Assembly (NCBI GenBank): GCA_015655535.1
Contig: JAATEW010000053.1
Span: forward strand, 1 to 9,234
Reading direction: 5' to 3'
DNA from: Hyphomicrobiales bacterium
Lineage (GTDB): Bacteria; Pseudomonadota; Alphaproteobacteria; Rhizobiales; Beijerinckiaceae
Length of the DNA stretch: 9,234 nucleotides
The notes beneath the pieces were generated by a model, which had not been told where the DNA came from, searched no databases, and saw nothing but the letters and a program-made list of their open reading frames with translations. Positions 1-5,906 of this stretch are shown piece by piece; position 1 is the stretch's first letter, and every line of letters begins with the position of its first letter. Both the position numbers and the translations under genes were made by a program.

Positions 1-393
1 ATGATTATTGGTCTTGGTCTTTGTGCATTTGCAGCTTTACCTGTCAGTTTCACTGTCTCAGCTCCGGCCTTTGCCGCCGCCTCCGTGCCTTTCGATCCCG
101 ATAAGGACGGGACCATCGATCTTCAGGAAGCCAAGGACGCCGCTGCCGCCGAATTTGGTAAGCTCGACGTCGATCACGACGGCACGATCGACTTCAAGGA
201 AGCCAAGGGCCACGTCACCAAGAAGGAATTCAAAGCGGGCGATCCCGACAAGGACAAAACTCTGTCGAAGGACGAATATCTCGCGATCGTCGAGAAGGCC
301 TTCAAGGAGGCTGATCCCGACGCCGATGGCACGCTCGAAGCCAAGGAACTAAAGACCAAGGCTGGCAAGCGCCTTTTGAAGCTCTTGAAATAA
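1..393 (+). CDS. lanM: Lanmodulin-like periplasmic four-EF-hand lanthanide-binding protein
   Basis: This is a 130-residue exported protein with four EF-hand loops at residues 32-43, 56-67, 81-92 and 105-116. Loops 1, 3 and 4 have Pro at position 2 (DPDKDG, DPDKDK, DPDADG), and the loops are only 12, 13 and 12 residues apart. Compact spacing and Pro2 are the known signature of lanmodulin from Methylorubrum extorquens, which binds lanthanides selectively in the periplasm of XoxF-using methylotrophs. Loops 1 and 2 keep Asp at position 9 (D40, D64), as in lanmodulin. Oddities: loop 2 has Val at position 2, loop 3 has Lys for Gly at position 6 (K86) and Ser at position 9, and loop 4 has Glu at position 9 but begins with Asp where I recall Asn in M. 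extorquens. A hydrophobic signal peptide ends near APAFA (about residue 25). The n-region has no basic residue and the ATG is base 1 of the window, so the true start may lie upstream. Alternative: a generic calcium-binding EF-hand protein. Confidence 0.82.
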   Translation: MIIGLGLCAFAALPVSFTVSAPAFAAASVPFDPDKDGTIDLQEAKDAAAAEFGKLDVDHDGTIDFKEAKGHVTKKEFKAGDPDKDKTLSKDEYLAIVEKAFKEADPDADGTLEAKELKTKAGKRLLKLLK

Positions 394-423
394 ACTTCTA
401 AACCCATCTGACCGGCTCAATTC

Positions 424-454
424 GCCCCGCTCCTGGATCTGCCAAGAGCGGGGC
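424..454 (+). terminator. Putative terminator hairpin after the lanmodulin-like gene
   Basis: A perfect 9-bp stem (gccccgctc at 424-432, gagcggggc at 446-454) encloses a 13-nt loop, 31 nt after the stop codon. The following tract (aaatcgtttgt) is only weakly T-rich, so intrinsic termination is plausible but not certain. It separates the EF-hand gene from the kinase gene. The rest of 394-537 shows no gene and no clear promoter or ribosome binding site. Confidence 0.5.
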
Positions 455-537
455 AAATCGTTTGTAGCGGCCCGATCGGCCCTGTTTCCGCGGTCAAGGC
501 AACGGAAAAGCAAGCCCTTACCGCCATCTTCGCAGCC

Positions 538-2286
538 ATGCCTTCCCCGGAAGGCCCTTGGCTGCGCAGATGTCTTATGATGATTGAAATTTTCTCCGGG
601 CTTTTTCTCAGCGCCGTGGCCGTGATCCTCGGCTGCGCCGGCCTCGCCATTGCTTTGCGCTTTGGGCAAAGAGCCCGCGCCATGCAGGCCGAGATCGTCC
701 ATCTGAAGGAAGCCGCCGCCGCGCTCGATCGCGCCGAAGCCATGAGCGAGGCGAAGTCGCGTTTCGTCGCGACCGTCAGCCATGAAATCAGGACGCCGCT
801 CAACGGCATCCTCGGCATGGCGGAGCTTTTGCTGGAAACCACCCTCGACGGCGAACAGACAAGCTATGTCGAGGCGATCCGCACCTCGGGCACGGCACTC
901 GCCTCCCTTATCGAGGAAATTCTGGATTTCTCCAAGATCGAGGCGGGCAAGCTCGATCTCGTGGAGGAGGCCTTCGATCTCGAGCTTCTCGTCGAAGGCG
1001 TTGCCGAGCTTCTGGCGCCCCGCGCCCAAGGCAAGGGGCTGGAGATCGCTTGCCTGGTCGCAGCCGACCTCCCCGCGAAAATCCTCGGCGATGCCGGCCG
1101 GCTTCGACAAATCTTGTTCAATCTCGCCGGCAACGCGGTCAAATTCACCGAGACCGGCGGCGTCGGCCTGCGCGTGATGAAGGTCGAGGGCCCAGCGATA
1201 AGGTTGGAGATCGCGGATACGGGGCCTGGCGTTCCCGCAGCCCAGCGCGCACGCATTTTCGAGGATTTCGAACAAGGCGGCGCTTCCTCTCGCAGACCTG
1301 AAGGCACTGGCCTTGGGCTTGCCATCTCGCGCCGCATAGCCATGCGCATGGGTGGATCGCTTGAGCTCGAATCGACAGGTCCCGAGGGCTCGGTTTTCGC
1401 GATGCATCTTCCGCTGCGTGCAGCGGCCGAGACCCGGCCAATGGAAACCCTTCCTTCGCTCGCCGGGCGCCATGCGCTGATCGTCGCCTCATCGCCTTTC
1501 GAAGCACCCTATCTCGCGCAACGTCTCGCAGCGGCTGGGATCGATGTCCGCCAGGCCGGCAGCGAAGCGGCGGCACTCGCGGCTCTGGCACAGGCTCTGC
1601 CCGGCACCCTTCCTGATATTGTCATTGTCGATTGCGCGCTTGGCTCGGACGAGACCAAAAGAGTGGGCGCCGCAGCCCGCGCGGCAGGCGTGGGCCGTGC
1701 GCTCGTTTTGTTTTCGCCTTTCGAGCGCCGCGCGTTCGGACAGGCGACGATTGAAGGATTTGACGGCTGGCTGGTCAAGCCTGTCCGGTCGCGGTCTCTG
1801 TTCGCGCGGTTTGGCGCGCCGCAAGAGCCCGCTGTCAGCCACTCCGCCAAGCGACGCAATCCCGGTGAGAGCGAGCTTGGCCGATTTGAGATCCTGCTCG
1901 CCGAAGATAATGACATCAATGCTCTGCTCGCGACGCGCCATCTCGAACGGCTCGGCGGACGCGTGACGCGCTGCCGCGACGGCTTGGCGGCGACAGCCCT
2001 CGCCGAAGCGGCAATTGCCGGAATGGGCCCGGCCTTCGACGTGATTTTTCTCGATATTCGCATGCCGGGACGAGATGGCTTCGAGGCCGCGCGGCACATC
2101 CGGCAGGCTGAGCAGCGGGCCGGAGCGCGGCGAACCCCGCTTGTCGCACTGACGGCCGATCTATACGAGGCCGCGCAAAACCGCGCGGCAGAGGCAGGCA
2201 TTGATGACGTCCTGGCAAAACCGGTCGATTTCCGCCGGATCGGCCGGGTGCTCGAAGCGCTCACGGCGGCTCGGACGGCCGCTTGA
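538..2286 (+). CDS. Membrane-anchored hybrid sensor histidine kinase with two receiver domains
   Basis: This 582-residue protein has one N-terminal membrane segment (about residues 16-40) and a short helical linker. The HisKA domain follows with phospho-acceptor H82 (SHEIRTPLNG). The HATPase domain has an N box (NLAGNAVKFT, 195-204), G1 (DTGPG, 227-231) and G2 (GTGLGL, 256-261). Two receiver domains follow. The second (about 450-575) is canonical: acidic pair E456/D457, phospho-acceptor D506 (FLDIRMPG), T539 and K561. The first (about 309-426) keeps D365 and K414 but has VASSPF where the Mg-binding acidic pair should be, so it is probably a pseudo-receiver. There is no periplasmic or PAS sensor domain, so the stimulus is unknown; input may come through the membrane segment or a partner. 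No Hpt domain or response regulator gene is adjacent. The start is uncertain: ATGs at 577 and 580 would begin just before the membrane segment, and no start has a good ribosome binding site. Confidence 0.9.
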   Translation: MPSPEGPWLRRCLMMIEIFSGLFLSAVAVILGCAGLAIALRFGQRARAMQAEIVHLKEAAAALDRAEAMSEAKSRFVATVSHEIRTPLNGILGMAELLLETTLDGEQTSYVEAIRTSGTALASLIEEILDFSKIEAGKLDLVEEAFDLELLVEGVAELLAPRAQGKGLEIACLVAADLPAKILGDAGRLRQILFNLAGNAVKFTETGGVGLRVMKVEGPAIRLEIADTGPGVPAAQRARIFEDFEQGGASSRRPEGTGLGLAISRRIAMRMGGSLELESTGPEGSVFAMHLPLRAAAETRPMETLPSLAGRHALIVASSPFEAPYLAQRLAAAGIDVRQAGSEAAALAALAQALPGTLPDIVIVDCALGSDETKRVGAAARAAGVGRALVLFSPFERRAFGQATIEGFDGWLVKPVRSRSLFARFGAPQEPAVSHSAKRRNPGESELGRFEILLAEDNDINALLATRHLERLGGRVTRCRDGLAATALAEAAIAGMGPAFDVIFLDIRMPGRDGFEAARHIRQAEQRAGARRTPLVALTADLYEAAQNRAAEAGIDDVLAKPVDFRRIGRVLEALTAARTAA

Positions 2287-2400
2287 TCGAGGACAAACGC
2301 GTTGCGGCCCGGCATAGTAAAGGTAACGCTTAAACGATCCGCCGAGCCTTGAGGGTACAGCCGATCTGTCACAGATTAAGCCTAAACTCCCTTGATGGTT

Positions 2401-2437
2401 GGCAGGCCGAAGCCGATCTTCCTTGAAGCGGCCTGCC
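2401..2437 (+). repeat. Inverted repeat in the presumed 5' leader of tal
   Basis: Perfect 9-bp arms (ggcaggccg at 2401-2409, cggcctgcc at 2429-2437) flank a 19-nt loop, 52 nt before the tal start. If transcription begins upstream, this would be a stable leader hairpin. A weak promoter candidate is TTGAGG at 2349-2354 with AGATTA at 2373-2378 (18-nt spacer). The rest of the 202-bp gap 2287-2488 shows no gene. Confidence 0.4.
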
Positions 2438-2488
2438 GTCGCGAAACCTCAAGTCCTAAAACCCAAGCCAGGAAACCCGGATCGCATC

Positions 2489-3445
2489 ATGTCTTCAAAA
2501 CTCGATCAGCTGAAATCCATGACGGTCATCGTCGCCGATACCGGCGACATGGACGCGATCAAGGCCTTCGCGCCGGTGGATTGCACGACGAATCCGACCT
2601 TGATCCTCAAGGCGGCGCAAATGCCGGCCTATGCGCATCTGGTCGAGGAGGCGATCGTCTGGGGCCGCAGCCACGATCAGGTAACGAGCCGCGTCACCGA
2701 TCGGCTCGCCGTCAATTTCGGCGCAGAGCTGACGCGCATCGTGCCCGGCCGCGTTTCGACCGAGGTCGATGCCGATCTTTCCTTCGATACGGAAGGAACG
2801 ATCGCCAAGGCCCATGCGATCATCGCCGATTACGAAAGCCGCGGCATTTCCCGCGACCGCATCCTCATCAAGATCGCGGCGACCTGGGAAGGCATTCAAG
2901 CGGCGGCGAAGCTGCAGGCCGACGGCATAGACTGCAACATGACGCTCTGCTTTTCGCTGACCCAGGCCGTCGCCTGCGCCGAAGCCGGGGCGTTTCTGAT
3001 TTCGCCCTTCGTCGGCCGCATTCTCGATTGGCATGTGAAGGCCGAAGGCAAGTCATTCACGCCCGAGACCGATCCAGGCGTCGCGTCGGTGCGCCAGATC
3101 TATGCTTATTATAAAGCCTATGGCGTGAAGACGGTGATCATGGGCGCGTCCTTCCGTAGCAAGGGCGAGATCGAGGCGCTTGCCGGCTGCGATCGTCTGA
3201 CCATCGCGCCAGCCTTCCTCGACGAATTGTCGAAGGACATGGGCGAGTTGCCGCGCAAGCTCGATCCGGAGGCAACCGCCAGCGAAGCGCCGGCGAAATT
3301 CTCGCTCGACGAGAAGACCTTCCGCTTCCTCCTCAACGAGGATGCGATGGCGACGGAAAAACTCGCCGAAGGTATCCGGACATTCGCGCGCGACCTTGGC
3401 ACCTTGCGCGAACTCGTCTCGCAAAACCTGATGAAGGCGGCGTGA
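2489..3445 (+). CDS. tal: Transaldolase (TalB-type)
   Basis: Transaldolase moves a dihydroxyacetone unit between sedoheptulose 7-phosphate and glyceraldehyde 3-phosphate in the non-oxidative pentose phosphate pathway, in the cytoplasm. From this ATG the product is 318 residues, close to E. coli TalB (317). It aligns with TalB as I recall it from end to end: VADTGD with catalytic D17, CTTNPTLI (32-39), PGRVSTEVDA with E92, the Schiff-base lysine K128 in RILIKIA, and conserved ISPFVGRILDW, VMGASFR and CDRLTIAPA stretches. The frame is open upstream to an ATG at 2399, but that 30-residue extension is basic and unlike the family. The chosen ATG has AGGAAA at 2470-2475, slightly far upstream. The gene stands alone between the kinase gene and the convergent rimI. 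Confidence 0.96.
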   Translation: MSSKLDQLKSMTVIVADTGDMDAIKAFAPVDCTTNPTLILKAAQMPAYAHLVEEAIVWGRSHDQVTSRVTDRLAVNFGAELTRIVPGRVSTEVDADLSFDTEGTIAKAHAIIADYESRGISRDRILIKIAATWEGIQAAAKLQADGIDCNMTLCFSLTQAVACAEAGAFLISPFVGRILDWHVKAEGKSFTPETDPGVASVRQIYAYYKAYGVKTVIMGASFRSKGEIEALAGCDRLTIAPAFLDELSKDMGELPRKLDPEATASEAPAKFSLDEKTFRFLLNEDAMATEKLAEGIRTFARDLGTLRELVSQNLMKAA

Positions 3446-3469
3446 CCCGAGGTTGAACCCAATTGCGCG

Positions 3470-3580
3470 ATCCCTCACCCTGAGGTGCGCGCACCGATTT
3501 CGGGCTAGCCCGAAATCGGCATTTTGATGTTTGAAGTCGCTTAAACGCGACTTCAACGCGCGCCTCGAAGGGCGAGGGAT
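3470..3580. repeat. REP-like compound palindromic element, copy 1
   Basis: This element is bounded by inverted ends (atccctc at 3470-3476, gagggat at 3574-3580), continued by imperfectly matching ccctgagg and cctcgaaggg. Inside are a perfect 26-bp palindrome (3494-3519, centred on ctag) and a second hairpin with 10-bp arms (ttgaagtcgc at 3531-3540, gcgacttcaa at 3547-3556). Ends of this type resemble REP-like elements scattered between genes in many Hyphomicrobiales. It lies between convergent tal and rimI and could stop transcription from either side. I see no gene between tal and rimI. Confidence 0.7.
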
Positions 3581-3601
3581 CAGTTTGCCCTGACCATTCA
3601 A

Positions 3602-3694
3602 GACCCTTGTCCTTCGAGACGCTTGCCATAGCCCGTCGCTCGCGACGGGCGTCGCTTCGTAACGCCCTATGGCAAGCTCCTCAGGATGAGGGTT
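3602..3694. repeat. REP-like compound palindromic element, copy 2, overlapping the rimI end
   Basis: The outer arms are accctTGTCCTTCGAG-type sequence on the left and ctcaggatgagggt on the right. They enclose perfect 11-bp arms (gcttgccatag at 3621-3631, ctatggcaagc at 3667-3677) and an inner hairpin with 9-bp arms (gcccgtcgc at 3631-3639, gcgacgggc at 3642-3650) and a 2-nt loop. Its ends resemble copy 1 but its core differs. The right end supplies the last codons and stop of rimI. Confidence 0.7.
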
Positions 3695-4256
3695 TTGAGT
3701 TTGAGCCTAATGAGTCATGTCTCTCGCGCGAAGACAATCGCTCATCCAGATCGAGCCGCATGACAAGCGCCGTCGCGCGGCTGCCATCCGCCGTGCGATA
3801 ATAGGCTTTGCGCTCGCCGACTTGGCTGAAGCCGAAGCGGGCATATAGCGCACGCGCCGCCACATTGTTCTGATCGACTTCCAGAAACAGGGTTTTCACG
3901 CGCGCGGCGGCGAGCTTGGCGAGATGCGCGGCCAAAAGCTTCGCGCCAATGCCTGCCTTGCGATGCGCAGGATCGACCGCGATCGTCAGAATCTCGGCCT
4001 CGTCCGCGGCCTGCCGCGACAGGATAAATCCAAACAAGGATTGGGTTTTGCCGTCGAGCGCGCCGTCGGCCAAACACTCCTTGGCGCCGAGGAGTTGCTC
4101 GAGTTCAGCGACCGTCCAGGGATGCGCGAAGGAGAGTGCGTGCAACGCCGCACAATCGGCGGCGCGCTCGCGACCGATCCGGCGGATGACGGGCAAAGAT
4201 CCGCTTTGCATCGGGTACCGGAGCAAAGAGAGGGTTTTCGCGAAGAAATTCGGCAC
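3681..4256 (-). CDS. rimI: Ribosomal-protein-alanine N-acetyltransferase (GNAT family)
   Basis: RimI acetylates the N-terminal alanine of ribosomal protein S18. The 191-residue product is a single GNAT domain. It has the acetyl-CoA-binding motif LTIAVDPAHRKAGIG with the RxxGxG loop, then LEVDQNN, AARALYARFGF and the RimI-type GERKAYY ending. The listed start is a GTG 5 nt after the tsaB stop, so the genes are probably co-transcribed. The ATG at 4211 (protein starting MQSGSLPVIRR) fits typical RimI starts better, and neither has a clear ribosome binding site. The tail after VMRLDLDE is longer than usual, and its last residues and stop lie in a REP-like repeat, which suggests the repeat altered the 3' end. 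The tsaB-rimI pair is common in alphaproteobacteria and supports RimI over another GNAT enzyme. Confidence 0.88.
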   Translation of the reverse strand: MPNFFAKTLSLLRYPMQSGSLPVIRRIGRERAADCAALHALSFAHPWTVAELEQLLGAKECLADGALDGKTQSLFGFILSRQAADEAEILTIAVDPAHRKAGIGAKLLAAHLAKLAAARVKTLFLEVDQNNVAARALYARFGFSQVGERKAYYRTADGSRATALVMRLDLDERLSSRERHDSLGSNSKPSS

Positions 4257-4261
4257 GGGTT

Positions 4262-4951
4262 CTAAGGCGTCGCCAGAGGAACACGCCCGGCCTGCTGCGG
4301 CTTGGCGTCCGGCGGCTTCAAATAAAGCGGCCGGGCGGGCGCCAAAGCTGGGTCGGCGAGAAGGCCGAGCCGCGCAACATAGGCAATGTCGGGCGCGATC
4401 GTCGCGCCGGCGACCTCGGCGGAAATCCCGATCGACCAGGCCTCAATGGCAAGCATGGGCGCGCCGGAGCCTGCGAGCCGGATCGGCCCGGCGCCGAGGC
4501 TGCGCATGGCCTCGCGCACGGAGGTGAGATGCGGCGGCTTGTAGGTCCGCCCATCCGCCTCGAAGGCGGCGAAATAGACATTCCCGTGCCGCGCGTCGAT
4601 CGCGACGCCGACAAGGCCCGGCTTTTCATCGAGGATCAAGGGCGCCGCAAGAGCTGCCAGCGTCGAGACGCCGACCGTCGGTATGCCGCAGGCAATGCCG
4701 ATGGCGCGACCTGCCGCGATCCCGACGCGCAAGCCAGTGAAAGAGCCGGGACCGACCGTCACGGCGACGCGGTCGAGCGCCGAAAAGCTGCCCTCGACAC
4801 GGGCCATGACGCGGTCGATCATCGGCAGAAGCGCTTCCGCATGGCCGCGCTCCATTGCGACCGTCTCCGTTGCTTCGGGAGCGGCCGCGCCATCTTCCAG
4901 CACGCAAACGGAGACAGCGGGCAAGGCCGTATCGATCGCCAAGATTTTCAT
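4262..4951 (-). CDS. tsaB: tRNA threonylcarbamoyladenosine biosynthesis protein TsaB
   Basis: TsaB is the non-catalytic partner of TsaD. With TsaE it completes the t6A37 modification of ANN-decoding tRNAs in the cytoplasm. The 229-residue protein has the ASKHA-fold start MKILAIDTALPAVSVCVL, the family segment RGHAEALLPMI (35-45) and the hallmark VGPGSFTGLRVGIAAGRAIG (about 66-85). TsaD is longer and carries metal-binding histidines that are absent here. ATG at 4951 begins directly at the conserved MKILAIDTA, which fixes the start. rimI follows 5 nt downstream. nfuA lies 120 nt upstream, with palindromic sequences between them. Confidence 0.95.
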   Translation of the reverse strand: MKILAIDTALPAVSVCVLEDGAAAPEATETVAMERGHAEALLPMIDRVMARVEGSFSALDRVAVTVGPGSFTGLRVGIAAGRAIGIACGIPTVGVSTLAALAAPLILDEKPGLVGVAIDARHGNVYFAAFEADGRTYKPPHLTSVREAMRSLGAGPIRLAGSGAPMLAIEAWSIGISAEVAGATIAPDIAYVARLGLLADPALAPARPLYLKPPDAKPQQAGRVPLATP

Positions 4952-4961
4952 GGCGCTACAG

Positions 4962-4985
4962 TGATCGTTTTATTGCAAACGATCA
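4962..4985 (-). promoter_or_regulatory. Palindrome upstream of tsaB (possible operator or leader hairpin)
   Basis: Perfect 9-bp arms (tgatcgttt at 4962-4970, aaacgatca at 4977-4985) surround 6 nt, 10 nt before the tsaB start. A further gatcac follows at 4991-4996, giving three gatc-centred half-sites in 35 bp. In the mRNA this hairpin would lie close to the tsaB ribosome-binding region. No convincing promoter could be assigned. Confidence 0.4.
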
Positions 4986-5026
4986 ATGACGATCACGAAA
5001 GACGGTTTCTACAATTTGTTTTTGAC

Positions 5027-5070
5027 GCGTTTTCTTCACGCGAAGCATGATCCACTTCGCTTGAAAACGC
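5027..5070. repeat. Palindromic intergenic element after nfuA
   Basis: Nested inverted repeats: outer 8-bp arms (gcgttttc at 5027-5034, gaaaacgc at 5063-5070) and inner 6-bp arms (gcgaag at 5040-5045, cttcgc at 5055-5060) around a 9-nt loop. The wording resembles a widespread Hyphomicrobiales intergenic repeat (gcgaagtggat, gcgtgaagaaaacgc) that I recall from several genomes. It begins immediately after the nfuA stop codon, so it could end or stabilise the nfuA mRNA. Confidence 0.6.
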
Positions 5071-5071
5071 T

Positions 5072-5632
5072 TCAGATCTGCTCGACCGCGCGAATATCGG
5101 GCAGATAATGCTTGAGCAGATTTTGAATGCCGTGCTTCAGCGTCTGCGAAGAGGACGGGCAGCCGGAGCACGAGCCCTTCATCGCCAGATAGACGGTGCC
5201 GTCGCGAAAACCCCGAAACTTGATGTCGCCGCCGTCATTGGCGACGGAGGGCCGCACGCGGGTCTCGATCAGTTCCTTGATCGTCGCCACGGTCTCGGCA
5301 TCGGCAGGCGCGAAAAACTCTTCGCCCTCTTTCGGATCGCCGCCGACCTCTTCGCTCAACAGCGGAGCACCCGACAGGAAATGCTCCATGATGGCGCCGA
5401 GAATCTGCGGGTTCAGCTCGGCCCATTCGCCGGAGGCTTTGGTCACCGAGATGAAGTCGCTGCCGAAAAACACGCCGGCGACGCCTTCGATCGAAAACAG
5501 GGCTTCGGCCAAAGGCGATTGCCGCGCGCCCTCAACGCCGCGGATATCGAGCGTGCCCAGACTCATGACTTTGCAGCCGGGCAGGAATTTCAACGTATTA
5601 GGATTGGGCGTGGCCTCGGTTTGGATGAACAT
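5072..5632 (-). CDS. nfuA: Fe-S cluster carrier protein, NfuA/NifU-like
   Basis: This 186-residue Nfu-type scaffold delivers [4Fe-4S] clusters to apo-enzymes in the cytoplasm. The N-terminal Nfu_N domain (about 1-88) begins with the family signature MFIQTEATPNPNTLKFLPG. After an acidic linker, the C-terminal NifU-like domain (about 113-182) has VRPSVANDGGDIKFRGF and the cluster-binding CxxC at C155 and C158 (GSCSGCPSS). ATG at 5632 is supported by GGGAG at 5644-5640 (7-nt spacing) and by the family's usual first residues. In related genomes nfuA sits between trpS and tsaB, as here. It appears to have its own promoter and a long structured leader. Confidence 0.95.
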   Translation of the reverse strand: MFIQTEATPNPNTLKFLPGCKVMSLGTLDIRGVEGARQSPLAEALFSIEGVAGVFFGSDFISVTKASGEWAELNPQILGAIMEHFLSGAPLLSEEVGGDPKEGEEFFAPADAETVATIKELIETRVRPSVANDGGDIKFRGFRDGTVYLAMKGSCSGCPSSSQTLKHGIQNLLKHYLPDIRAVEQI

Positions 5633-5773
5633 TCATTTTCTCCCGGGCGGCCTGCGCACGCGGGCGGCCGCCTAAGATCACGATGGCTCTGAGGTCCACA
5701 GCCACGAACGTGATCGACCCTCAAGGCCAATGCGGGACAGGCAGTTCGTCCTGCGAAACATCCCACTGGCCTT
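5633..5773 (-). promoter_or_regulatory. Structured 5' leader of nfuA (three hairpins)
   Basis: Read on the minus strand from the predicted transcription start near 5773, three hairpins follow in a row. Hairpin 1 spans 5773-5723: aaggccagtg pairs with the tail cattggcctt (one G-U pair), with inner ggga/tccc and cagg/cctg helices. Hairpin 2 spans 5715-5676: perfect gatcacg/cgtgatc arms and an inner tggct/agcca helix. Hairpin 3 spans 5672-5646: perfect ggcggcc/ggccgcc arms, ending one base before the Shine-Dalgarno GGGAG (5644-5640). An alternative pairing between tgaggg just after hairpin 1 and cctca inside hairpin 2 is possible. I recognise no known riboswitch. Hairpin 1 could also be a separate small RNA. 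Confidence 0.45.
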
Positions 5774-5778
5774 TAACC

Positions 5779-5797
5779 CATTCTAGCACATAGAATG
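5779..5797 (-). promoter_or_regulatory. nfuA extended -10 promoter within a perfect inverted repeat
   Basis: The 19-bp sequence is a perfect inverted repeat, cattcta-N5-tagaatg. On the minus strand its second arm forms TGCTAGAAT, an extended -10 (TGn plus TAGAAT, 5 of 6 matches to TATAAT, at 5785-5780). A start about 7 nt downstream falls on the first base of leader hairpin 1. No good -35 is seen at 16-18 nt. The overlap of palindrome and -10 suggests an operator. The half-site order (TTCTA then TAGAA) is opposite to the Irr-type element, so the regulator is unknown. The region 5798-5906 shows nothing else clear. Confidence 0.45.
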
Positions 5798-5906
5798 CTT
5801 CCAACATATGCGCACAAGAACGGCAGACTACAAGGTTTAAGCGCAAAGTTTAGGCGAAAGTGGTGAAGCCAGGGCCGGTCTCAGCCGCGCCGAGGCTCGC
5901 GGCCGC

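Noticed and set aside
349..1473. 374-codon open frame on the minus strand
   Set aside because: It is antisense to the kinase's HisKA and ATPase domains, and its composition looks like an out-of-frame translation with no motif.
2399..2488. 30-residue N-terminal extension of transaldolase
   Set aside because: The basic, proline-rich extension is unlike the family. The ATG at 2489 gives the usual length and start and has a ribosome binding site.
2392..3114. 240-codon frame overlapping tal in another frame
   Set aside because: The product is Arg/His-rich with no domain, while the overlapping frame is an unmistakable transaldolase.
3470..3694. Possible CRISPR or insertion sequence at the clustered repeats
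   Set aside because: There are no regularly spaced direct repeats with unique spacers and no transposase frame. The structure is palindromic and REP-like.
5741..5755. TTCG-containing small hairpin resembling a tRNA T-arm
   Set aside because: No acceptor, D or anticodon arms can be placed around it. It is better explained as part of the 51-nt leader hairpin.
5779..5797. Irr-type iron control element upstream of nfuA
   Set aside because: The half-sites are in the opposite order (TTCTA before TAGAA) and the spacing differs from the known Irr element as I recall it, so only a generic operator is claimed.
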